Source: Actinomycetota bacterium
GTDB taxonomy: Bacteria > Actinomycetota > Thermoleophilia > UBA2241
DNA: 5,173 bases
Direction: 5' to 3'
Assembly (NCBI GenBank): GCA_003157715.1
Contig: PMKK01000179.1
Span: 15,769 to 20,941 of the forward strand
The stretch's first letter is position 1; each line of letters begins with the position of its first letter. Both the position numbers and the translations under genes were made by a program. Below are positions 1 to 4,980 of this stretch, one piece after another. The notes beneath the pieces were generated by a model that worked only from the letters and a program-made list of their open reading frames with translations, did no database searches and was not told the origin of the DNA.

Positions 1-464
1 CTGTTGTCGTCGGCGCGGATGTACGAGTAGGTCAGTCGCACCTCTTCGACCGTGCCCTGCCACTCGTCGATAGTCACGTAGTCGCCGATCCGCACCGGCT
101 GGGCCAGCGCGACGATGATGCCCGAGACGAGGTTGGCCAGCACGGAGCGCGCCGCGAAGCCGACGACCAGGGCGGTGACGCCGGCCGAGGCCAGCAGCCC
201 GCTGGCCACGTTGCCGACCTCGGGAAGCCTTGCGAGCGCGGTCATGACGCCGACGAAGACGATGGCCGCCACGACCAGGCGCCGCGCCATCCGCAGGCGC
301 GTCTCGTCGGCGGCGGGGAGCTTGCCCGAAAGCAGGCGCGAGACGCCGCCGCCGTGTCGTTCCATGAGGCGGTTGACAAGCTCCGCCACCGTGAAGGTGA
401 CGGCCAGGATCAGAAGACAACGGATGACGGCGCTCGTGGTGATGCCGGCGGCGAGCGTGATCAC
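1..464 (-). CDS. MscS-family mechanosensitive ion channel, N-terminal part (3' end cut by window edge)
   Basis: Proteins of this family are inner-membrane channels that open under membrane tension and release small solutes during hypo-osmotic shock. The 154 visible residues show a hydrophobic segment at about 8-31, a second at about 63-80, and the conserved pore helix and start of the beta domain at about 95-150. Key stretches are GVTALVVGFAARSVLANLVS (95-114), with the Gly/Ala-rich pore-lining pattern, then the family-typical PVRIGDYV (123-130) and GTVEEV (137-142). The rest of the beta domain and the C-terminal region lie outside the window. The start is taken as GTG at 464. The frame stays open upstream to a stop at 578-576, but no ATG, GTG or TTG occurs before 464, and the next Met (residue 34) would remove the first membrane helix. 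No Shine-Dalgarno precedes it. It begins 8 bases after the stop of the upstream gene, so translational coupling is likely. The family call is firm; the subfamily is not determined. Confidence 0.93.
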   Translation of the reverse strand, partial: MITLAAGITTSAVIRCLLILAVTFTVAELVNRLMERHGGGVSRLLSGKLPAADETRLRMARRLVVAAIVFVGVMTALARLPEVGNVASGLLASAGVTALVVGFAARSVLANLVSGIIVALAQPVRIGDYVTIDEWQGTVEEVRLTYSYIRADDN

Positions 465-472
465 GGGCGCGC

Positions 473-1081
473 TCAGGGTGTCGGGAGCGGGCTGGTCGAG
501 GTAGCCGTGGCACTCGGCGACGGTTCCGCCGAAGAGGTGTCGGGCTCGGTCGCGCCCTGGCTCTGGGACAGGTCGTCACGCACATCGTAGAGCAGCTTGC
601 CGGTGCGGTAGTCGAGCATCGCGACGACGGTGTCCGGGCCGCTCAGGGTGTCGATGTGGCCGCTGACCTGCCAGACGAAACGGTAGGGCGGCGTGATCGT
701 GGTCGTCACCGTGCGGGCGCCCAGCGGGTGCGTGAACGTGTAGGGCATGCCCTCGGGCAGGAACAGCAGGCGCACCTCGTGCGGGTCGATCGCCGAGCCG
801 TGGAACCGGCTGTCGGCGGCGCGCAGGGCGTTACCCGACGTCTTGAGGCGCGAGTCGCCCGGCACGGTAAGGGCGGTGGCGATGAACGACCAGCTCCGCC
901 AGGGGTGAGTAAGAAAGCCGGTGCTCTGGGCCGCGGCGGTGTAGCGGAAGGCGACGAGCGACGGCAGGTAGAAGGCGCCGACCCCGACGACCAGGGCGAG
1001 CAGGATCCAGAAGCGCTTGTGGCGATTCCTGAACAGGGGCGCGCGCTTGACCTGACCGGAGTCGGGCTGGGCTTCAGACAT
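473..1081 (-). CDS. Hypothetical membrane-anchored protein with Ser/Thr/Pro-rich C-terminal tail
   Basis: I do not recognise a named family. The 202-residue protein has a basic N-terminus (KR at 12-13, RNRHKR at 18-23) followed by one hydrophobic segment at about 24-45 with no obvious cleavage site. That fits a signal anchor with the remainder outside the cytoplasm. The region of about 50-171 is a compact mixed domain. Its end, about 151-171, contains VVAMLDYRTGKLLYDV, which resembles the strand-turn-strand ending of PepSY-type domains (a D.(K/R)TG.(V/L) pattern); this is a weak resemblance, not an assignment. Residues 172-202 are low complexity, rich in Ser, Thr, Pro and Ala, like an extracytoplasmic linker or disordered tail. 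It sits between the metallo-hydrolase gene (35 bases upstream) and the MscS gene (8 bases downstream), apparently in one operon. The ATG has no clear ribosome binding site. The coding call is supported by codon bias and tight spacing; the function is unknown. Confidence 0.82.
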   Translation of the reverse strand: MSEAQPDSGQVKRAPLFRNRHKRFWILLALVVGVGAFYLPSLVAFRYTAAAQSTGFLTHPWRSWSFIATALTVPGDSRLKTSGNALRAADSRFHGSAIDPHEVRLLFLPEGMPYTFTHPLGARTVTTTITPPYRFVWQVSGHIDTLSGPDTVVAMLDYRTGKLLYDVRDDLSQSQGATEPDTSSAEPSPSATATSTSPLPTP

Positions 1082-1092
1082 GATGATCGATC

Positions 1093-1115
1093 GCCGGCCG
1101 GTGCTTCCGGCCGGC
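1093..1115. other. Perfect 9-bp GC hairpin between metallo-hydrolase and membrane-protein genes
   Basis: GCCGGCCGG at 1093-1101 and its exact complement at 1107-1115 flank a 5-base loop (1102-1106). It begins 1 base after the metallo-hydrolase stop codon in the direction of transcription and ends 11 bases before the next ATG. There is no T-run after it on the leftward strand, so it is not a classical intrinsic terminator. It could stabilise the upstream mRNA end, attenuate readthrough, or limit ribosome access to the downstream start. The structure is directly visible; its role is inferred. Confidence 0.6.
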
Positions 1116-1116
1116 C

Positions 1117-1917
1117 TCAGCCGCCGAGCGCACGCTCATGAAGGTCGGGGTAGACGAAGGTCGGCGCGAAGATCTCGCGCGCCGAGGCCTGCATCTGGGC
1201 GTAGTACTGCTCGCCGCGTAGCGGGTTCAGGTGCATGAGGACGAGTTCACCGACACCGGCCTGAGCCGCCAGCGAGGCGGCCTGACGAGCCGAGCTGTGG
1301 GCGAGGTAAGTCGCGCGCACCAGGTCCGCGGAGCCGGGGTCGTCCTCTTCGATGCCGTCGATCCAGGACTCGTGCAGGAGCATGTCGACGCCACGGGCGA
1401 ACGTCGCCGTCTGGGGATCGGCCACCGTGTCGGTGGCCAGCACGAGCAGGTCGTCGAGGCGGTAGGCGACCGTCGTGTCGGGGTGGCACTGGGCACGCAG
1501 TCGCAGCTCGTGACCGGCGACCTCGTTCGCGCCCTCGTGCAGAGTCTGCAGCACGAGGCCCGGCTGTTCGCTCCAGGCGTGCGGGTTGTAGGGCTTGCGG
1601 ATGAGCTCAGGCACGCCACGCCGCGGGTCGACGCCGTTCAGCGAGGCGTCGGGCACGTGGACCGTCAGGGTGCGTCCGGCGAAGATACCCGGCAGGTAGG
1701 CGAGCCCGCAGACGTGGTCGAGGTGGTAGTGGGTGAGGAACAAGTGGATCTCGTCAGCGCCGGCAAGGAGCTGTGACGCCGGCGGGCGCAGCAGCCGGCC
1801 AAGGCCGGTGCCGGCGTCGAAGATGAACAGCAGGCGTCCTTCGCCGACCGCGAAACAGGTCGTTTCGCGTTCGGCCGTGGGGATCCAGCCCTGGGTGCCG
1901 AGCGTCGTCAGCCGCAC
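1117..1917 (-). CDS. Metallo-beta-lactamase-fold hydrolase, RNase Z-like
   Basis: This is a 266-residue cytoplasmic protein of the metallo-beta-lactamase superfamily, a di-metal hydrolase fold whose RNase Z/phosphodiesterase branch cleaves phosphodiester bonds. The sequence shows the N-terminal strand with LGTQGWIP (6-13), FDAGTG (33-38), and the metal motif THYHLDH (62-68; H63, H65, D67, H68). Further candidate ligands are H145 (CHPDTTVAYRL), D163 (LATDT) and H229 (LMHLNP), a complete set. H207 in AHSSARQAA matches the (G/A)H(S/T)(S/T)A..AA segment of RNase Z-like proteins. It is shorter than typical bacterial RNase Z (about 300 residues) and I see no clear tRNA-binding exosite insertion. 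A general phosphodiesterase or another small-molecule hydrolase is therefore as likely as tRNA 3' processing. The start is GTG at 1917 with AGGGAG 8 bases upstream. It is first in a leftward cluster with the membrane protein and MscS genes, and divergent from the GGDEF gene. The fold is certain; the substrate is unknown. Confidence 0.93.
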   Translation of the reverse strand: MRLTTLGTQGWIPTAERETTCFAVGEGRLLFIFDAGTGLGRLLRPPASQLLAGADEIHLFLTHYHLDHVCGLAYLPGIFAGRTLTVHVPDASLNGVDPRRGVPELIRKPYNPHAWSEQPGLVLQTLHEGANEVAGHELRLRAQCHPDTTVAYRLDDLLVLATDTVADPQTATFARGVDMLLHESWIDGIEEDDPGSADLVRATYLAHSSARQAASLAAQAGVGELVLMHLNPLRGEQYYAQMQASAREIFAPTFVYPDLHERALGG

Positions 1918-1925
1918 GATGGCGG

Positions 1926-1931
1926 CTCCCT
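1926..1931 (-). promoter_or_regulatory. Shine-Dalgarno site for the metallo-hydrolase GTG start
   Basis: AGGGAG on the minus strand lies 8 bases before the GTG at 1917. It fixes the start codon, and no competing ATG lies in frame nearby. Confidence 0.7.
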
Positions 1932-1939
1932 GCGCTGTG

Positions 1940-1967
1940 TAGAAACTCCGTTCATCGGTTGTATGCT
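1940..1967 (+). promoter_or_regulatory. Possible sigma70-type promoter for the GGDEF gene
   Basis: TAGAAA at 1940-1945 matches TTGACA at 4 of 6 positions. TATGCT at 1962-1967 matches TATAAT at 4 of 6, with a 16-base spacer. This is the only clearly AT-enriched patch in the 85-base divergent intergenic region. A start site near 1974 would give a leader of about 29 bases. A promoter for the leftward cluster must also lie in this region, but I could not pick out a convincing one. Confidence 0.35.
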
Positions 1968-1987
1968 ACCCCGTACCGGCATTCGGT

Positions 1988-1993
1988 GGAGAG
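1988..1993 (+). promoter_or_regulatory. Shine-Dalgarno site for the GGDEF gene
   Basis: GGAGAG is separated by 9 bases from the ATG at 2003. This supports that start and argues against the shorter open frames inside the gene. Confidence 0.65.
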
Positions 1994-2002
1994 CTGGCGT
2001 TC

Positions 2003-2839
2003 ATGCGATCCGTACTGGTGGCAGCCGCCCAGGCAGTAACGCTGGATAGTCCCTACGACTCGGTCTTCCAGCCGCTGGTCGACGACCTGGTCGAAGCCCT
2101 CTTCGCCGACGACCCCGCCGTCTTTCTTGCCGCCGTCGAGGGTCGCGCCCGTCTGGTCGGCGCCGAGCGCGCGCTGCGCATGGCCGACGTCTTTACCGCC
2201 CTCCAGCTCGGACTCGGGGCGTTTCACGACGAGCTGGCTGCGGCCGCGCCGCGCGACGCGCTCCTCGCGAAGCGGCTCGGATCCCTCGAAAGCGAGGCGC
2301 TGCTGCGCGCCGGCGTGGGCTATGCGGAGGGCCTCGAGGTGGTCGTCGACCGGCTCGACCGCGCCGTAGCCGGACTGGCCACCACCGACAAGCTGACCGG
2401 TCTTCTGAGCACCGACGAGATCGTCCGGCGCCTGGCCGTTGAACTCGAGCGCTGCCGGCGCACCGCCGTCGGCCTGGGGGCGATCCTCGTCGCCGTCGTG
2501 GCCGAGGGCGCCGTGCGCGCCGCCGACCTCAACGAGTTCCTGCGCTGCTCCGCCCGGACCCTCGCCGCCGGCCTGCGGCGCTACGACGTACTGGGACGCA
2601 CCGGCGATGCCGAGTTCGTCGCCCTGCTGCCCGACACCAGCCGGCACGGGGTGCAGGCAGTACTCGAGCGGCTGCGGCCGGGGCTGGCCGACGAATGCCC
2701 GGCGGCCCAGAGGATCGCCCTCTGCTACGCGGTCACTCACCTCGACGTGGTCGACATGGGGGCCACCGATCTCCTGGCGCTGCTGGCCGCCGGAACGACC
2801 GAGGCGCGCGCCGGCGCCGAGACCGTCGTGTGGGTCTAG
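2003..2839 (+). CDS. Degenerate GGDEF-domain protein with helical N-terminal region
   Basis: This is a 278-residue soluble protein with no membrane segment or signal peptide. Residues 20-125 look almost entirely helical, ending in an amphipathic stretch (about 109-126) of the kind that links sensor and output domains. From 127 the sequence follows the GGDEF fold: DKLTGLLS (129-136) matches the DxLTGLxN entry motif, ELERCRR (147-153) the following helix, LGAILVAVV (158-166) the central strand, and LRRYDVLGRTGDAEFVALLP (191-210) the signature region. The signature reads GDAEF (201-205) instead of GGDEF, and the DxDxFKxxND metal and substrate segment after the central strand is missing (VVAEGAVRAADLNEF, 165-179). 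Diguanylate cyclase activity is therefore unlikely. Such domains in other proteins act as c-di-GMP or GTP sensors or as protein-interaction modules; which applies here is unknown. The gene diverges from the metallo-hydrolase cluster, and its stop codon overlaps that of the Nudix gene. Confidence 0.88.
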   Translation: MRSVLVAAAQAVTLDSPYDSVFQPLVDDLVEALFADDPAVFLAAVEGRARLVGAERALRMADVFTALQLGLGAFHDELAAAAPRDALLAKRLGSLESEALLRAGVGYAEGLEVVVDRLDRAVAGLATTDKLTGLLSTDEIVRRLAVELERCRRTAVGLGAILVAVVAEGAVRAADLNEFLRCSARTLAAGLRRYDVLGRTGDAEFVALLPDTSRHGVQAVLERLRPGLADECPAAQRIALCYAVTHLDVVDMGATDLLALLAAGTTEARAGAETVVWV

Positions 2840-3258
2840 GGCGCCAGCAAGGTCATCGCCTTGCGCACGATCTGACGCTCGTTCGGGTAGGTCATGCGGT
2901 CGAGGGCGGCCTCAAGGCCGAACCAGGCCGCCTCGGCCACCTCGTGATCGTGGCGCGCTGTGTCGCCCGAGACGAAGCGCACCAGGAAATAGTGCACTAC
3001 CTTGTGGATGCGCACCTTGTCGTCGCGCGAGAAGAACCAGTACTCGATGCTGTCGAGGTCGGAGTCGATGACGCCCTCGATGCCGGTCTCTTCGCGGATC
3101 TCGCGCAGGGCCGCCATCTCGTGGGTCTCGCCGGACTCGACCCAGCCTTTCGGCAGGGCCCAGACGCTGCGCCCGGTGGGCTTGATCAGACACAGTTCGA
3201 CGGTCTCGCCGGAGCGCACCACGACGCCGCCCGCCGAAAGCTGGTGTCTGACCTCCAC
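2836..3258 (-). CDS. Nudix hydrolase (MutT / Ap4A-hydrolase-like)
   Basis: This is a 140-residue single-domain Nudix protein, the usual size for a stand-alone member. Nudix enzymes hydrolyse a nucleoside diphosphate linked to another group using Mg2+ or Mn2+. The Nudix box is complete at 38-60: G38, E44, then R52-E53-I54-x-E56-E57-T58-G59-I60, matching GX5EX7REUXEEXGU. The opening SAGGVVVR (8-15), the segment WALPKGWVESGE (33-44), and IEYWFF (71-76 region) followed by KVVHYFLVRF resemble bacterial diadenosine-polyphosphate hydrolases and MutT1-like enzymes, so Ap4A or damaged nucleotides are plausible substrates; this is inference. The start is GTG at 3258, preceded by a strong GGAGGGGAG (3273-3265), a likely promoter and a leader hairpin. 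The gene converges on the GGDEF gene with a 4-base overlap and diverges from the MFS gene. The family is certain; the substrate is not. Confidence 0.95.
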   Translation of the reverse strand: MEVRHQLSAGGVVVRSGETVELCLIKPTGRSVWALPKGWVESGETHEMAALREIREETGIEGVIDSDLDSIEYWFFSRDDKVRIHKVVHYFLVRFVSGDTARHDHEVAEAAWFGLEAALDRMTYPNERQIVRKAMTLLAP

Positions 3259-3264
3259 GCCCGT

Positions 3265-3273
3265 CTCCCCTCC
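3265..3273 (-). promoter_or_regulatory. Strong Shine-Dalgarno site for the Nudix GTG start
   Basis: GGAGGGGAG on the minus strand ends 6 bases before the GTG at 3258. This purine-rich run decides the start: no ATG or other start in this frame is as well placed. Confidence 0.75.
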
Positions 3274-3283
3274 GAGTAGGCGC

Positions 3284-3299
3284 CCGCCGCACGCGGCGG
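3284..3299. other. GC hairpin in the Nudix leader
   Basis: CCGCCGC (3284-3290) and its exact complement GCGGCGG (3293-3299) flank 2 bases; allowing a 4-base loop leaves a 6-bp stem. In the leftward transcript it would fold within the 5' leader, about 10 bases before the ribosome binding site. Read rightward, it is followed by CTTGTTG, which is a poor T-tract. Its role is unknown. Confidence 0.45.
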
Positions 3300-3312
3300 C
3301 TTGTTGCGGTCT

Positions 3313-3340
3313 AGTATATCCTCGAAGGTCTTCCTGGCAC
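3313..3340 (-). promoter_or_regulatory. Probable sigma70-type promoter for the Nudix gene
   Basis: On the minus strand TATACT (3318-3313) matches the -10 consensus at 5 of 6 positions. GTGCCA (3340-3335) matches TTGACA at 4 of 6, with a 16-base spacer. The predicted start is near 3306, giving a leader of roughly 48 bases that contains the hairpin and a strong ribosome binding site. The short AT patch CTAGTATATC (3311-3320) stands out in very GC-rich DNA. A rightward -10 (TAGTAT, 3312-3317) overlaps it but has no good -35. Confidence 0.5.
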
Positions 3341-3511
3341 GGCCCGCCTTCTGCTCGTGCCGGCCACCATGCGGCTCGTGGGGGCCGATCAACTGGTGGC
3401 TGTTCTCAAGTCTGGACAGGGTGCTGCCGAAGACGGGGGAAGGGTAGCGGCGCTGCCAGCGGCGCCGTGCGAAGCAGAGGGAGGCCCGGCGTAGGCGCTT
3501 CTCGTCCGAGC

Positions 3512-4921
3512 ATGTTCGGGGCTTTGCGCGAGCGCGACTTCCGGCTGCTGTTCACCGGCCAGACGTTCTCGCTCATCGGCAGCTCGATCACCACGGTCGC
3601 GCTGGCTTTTGCCGTGCTCGAGATCAGCCACAACTCGGCCACCGACGTCGGCATCGTCGTGGCCGCCGGTCTCGTTCCGCTCGTCGCCTTCCTGGTGATC
3701 GGCGGCGTCTGGGCCGACCGACTCCCCAGGCAGTGGGTGATGCTGGTCTCCGACGTGATCCGCTTCGCCTGTCAGGCGGTCATGGCCTGGCTGCTGCTGA
3801 CTCACAGGGCGACCATCGTCGATCTCGTTGTCCTGCAATTCGTGCGCGGCTCAGCCGAGGCGTTCTTCCGCCCGGCCCAGTCAGGGCTCATGCCGCACAC
3901 GGTCAGCGCCGAGCACCTGCAGCAGGCCAACGCCCTGCGCGGTCTGACCGAGAGCCTCGGCGTGACCCTGGGCGCGGCCCTGGGCGGCGTGCTGGTGGCC
4001 GTCATCGGGTCGGGCTGGGCGATCGGCATAGACAGCGTCACCTACCTGATCAGCGCCTGTTTTCTGTGGGGCCTGCGGGGGCTCGTCGTGCCTGCGCTCC
4101 ACGCGCCGGGGTCGCTTGCGGCCGCCGAAAGCGGCCTTACGGCTGGTCTCACAGATGGGTCGTTCGGCCTCTCCGCCGGCGCGCCGGCCGAAGTGTCCGT
4201 CGAGTCCTCCGCTGGCGCGCCGGCCGAAGCACCGCCTGAGTCCGGCAGCTTTCTGGCCGATCTGCGCGACGGCTGGCAGGAGTTTCGCTCGCGCACCTGG
4301 CTGTGGGTCGTGGTCTGCGAGGCCGCCCTGTTTCACCTGCTGATCATCGCGCCGCTCATGGTGCTGGGCCCGCTCGTGGCGCGACACTCGTTGGGCGGGG
4401 CCGCGGCCTGGGGCGCGATCCTGGCGGCGCACGGCGTGGGTCAGGTGCTCGGCGGCGTGAGTGGTTTGCGCCTGCGCCCGGCGCGGCCGCTGCTGCTGTG
4501 CGGCTGGCTTACGCTCCTTGAGGTGCCGCTCTTTGCCTTCTTCGCGCTGGGTTATGGCACCACTGCCCTGGTGCCGGCCGCCGCCCTGTGCGGCATCTCG
4601 GCGGCTCTCGTGAACGTGCTTTGGGAGACCACGTTGCAGGAGCAGATCCCGTCCGAAGCGCTGTCGCGCGTCTCGGCCTTCGACTACATGGGCTCGCTGG
4701 CCTTCTTCCCCCTCGGCATGGTCATCGCAGGGCCGATCGAGCGGGTCATCGGCGTGGGCGGCTCGTTCACCGTGGCGACCGTGGCGACGGTGGCGTCGGC
4801 CGTGCTGCAGATCTCGCTGCCCGACATACGGCGGGTGCGCCGCCGCGTCGACGCGCCCTCCGCAGGGCGGCGACCCGCGGAGCCTGTCGGCGATGACGCC
4901 GTCCTGGTGCGCGACTCTTAG
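3512..4921 (+). CDS. MFS permease, MFS_3-type exporter-like
   Basis: This is a 469-residue major facilitator superfamily transporter of the inner membrane. It opens with ALRERDFRLLFTGQTFSLIG (4-23), typical of the branch containing EntS-like and macrolide-efflux permeases. Motif A is GGVWADRLPR (64-73, with DRxxR intact) between helices 2 and 3. Residues 116-162 (EAFFRPAQ, then LQQANAL) match the helix 4-5 region of that branch. FLADLRDGWQEFRSR (247-261) is the usual lead-in to helix 7. The remaining hydrophobic segments allow about 12 helices. The central cytoplasmic loop (about 195-246) is low complexity and holds a 12-residue tandem duplication. The tail after about 440 is basic and polar. 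The start is ATG 3512. The frame is open back to 3002, but that part is antisense to the Nudix gene and has no MFS features. No clear ribosome binding site lies at normal distance; the nearest purine run, GGGAGG (3479-3484), is 27 bases away. Substrate is unknown; a drug or siderophore exporter is plausible. Confidence 0.92.
   Translation: MFGALRERDFRLLFTGQTFSLIGSSITTVALAFAVLEISHNSATDVGIVVAAGLVPLVAFLVIGGVWADRLPRQWVMLVSDVIRFACQAVMAWLLLTHRATIVDLVVLQFVRGSAEAFFRPAQSGLMPHTVSAEHLQQANALRGLTESLGVTLGAALGGVLVAVIGSGWAIGIDSVTYLISACFLWGLRGLVVPALHAPGSLAAAESGLTAGLTDGSFGLSAGAPAEVSVESSAGAPAEAPPESGSFLADLRDGWQEFRSRTWLWVVVCEAALFHLLIIAPLMVLGPLVARHSLGGAAAWGAILAAHGVGQVLGGVSGLRLRPARPLLLCGWLTLLEVPLFAFFALGYGTTALVPAAALCGISAALVNVLWETTLQEQIPSEALSRVSAFDYMGSLAFFPLGMVIAGPIERVIGVGGSFTVATVATVASAVLQISLPDIRRVRRRVDAPSAGRRPAEPVGDDAVLVRDS
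4172..4243 (+). repeat. Tandem 36-bp duplication inside the MFS gene (12-residue repeat)
   Basis: Two adjacent 36-base units, 4172-4207 and 4208-4243, encode SAGAPAEVSVES and SAGAPAEAPPES (protein residues 221-232 and 233-244). The first seven codons are nearly identical in DNA, with one base changed; the last five diverge except at the final Glu-Ser. Both units contain GGCGCGCC, and in the first it extends to the perfect 14-bp palindrome at 4175-4188. The repeat lies in the loop between membrane helices 6 and 7, where length changes are tolerated. Confidence 0.8.
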
Positions 4922-4943
4922 TCAGAGCGGCCGCGCCGGCACA

Positions 4944-4975
4944 GTCGGGTGCCTTGGGCGGAGGCCCAGCCCGAC
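4944..4975. terminator. Probable bidirectional terminator hairpin between convergent MFS and ABC genes
   Basis: GTCGGG (4944-4949) pairs with CCCGAC (4970-4975), and TTGGGC (4954-4959) pairs with GCCCAG (4964-4969) with one G-T wobble, around a GGAG loop. A 4-base bulge (4950-4953) interrupts the left arm. The structure fills most of the 59-base gap between two convergent stop codons, the expected place for shared termination. Neither side has a T-run, so it may act with Rho or only protect mRNA ends. Confidence 0.55.
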
Positions 4976-4980
4976 AACCC

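Noticed and set aside
115..590. Plus-strand open frames at 115-504 and 354-590
   Set aside because: They are antisense to the MscS coding region, which has an unmistakable pore helix and beta-domain start.
656..1776. Plus-strand open frames (656-1141, 1231-1776) opposite the anchored-protein and metallo-hydrolase genes
   Set aside because: Their translations are Arg/Gly/Val-rich and featureless, and the minus strand encodes complete metal-binding motifs and a membrane anchor there.
1918..2002. Leftward promoter for the metallo-hydrolase cluster
   Set aside because: Candidate -10 boxes on the minus strand (such as TAGCAT or TACAAC) have no acceptable -35 partner at 15-19 bases. A promoter must exist but could not be placed.
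1952..2740. Long 262-codon open frame on the minus strand opposite the GGDEF gene
   Set aside because: It is a shadow of strong GC bias at third positions. The translation is low-complexity Gly/Glu/Ala with no recognisable fold, while the plus strand has a clear GGDEF domain and ribosome binding site.
2439..3279. Plus-strand frames 2439-3071 and 2695-3279 spanning the GGDEF/Nudix junction
   Set aside because: The translations are Arg/Pro/Ser- or Arg/Gly-rich and run across two well-supported genes in the wrong frame or strand.
3440..3475. Small GC hairpin (GGCGC...GCGCC) upstream of the MFS gene as a riboswitch or terminator
   Set aside because: The stem is only 5 bp with competing pairings and no T-run or conserved aptamer sequence, which is expected by chance in DNA this GC-rich.
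3002..3511. N-terminal extension of the MFS gene by 170 codons of open frame back to an ATG at 3002
   Set aside because: It lies antisense to the complete Nudix gene and its intergenic region. The residues are Arg/Ser/Pro-rich with no MFS features, and the family N-terminus starts exactly at the ATG at 3512.
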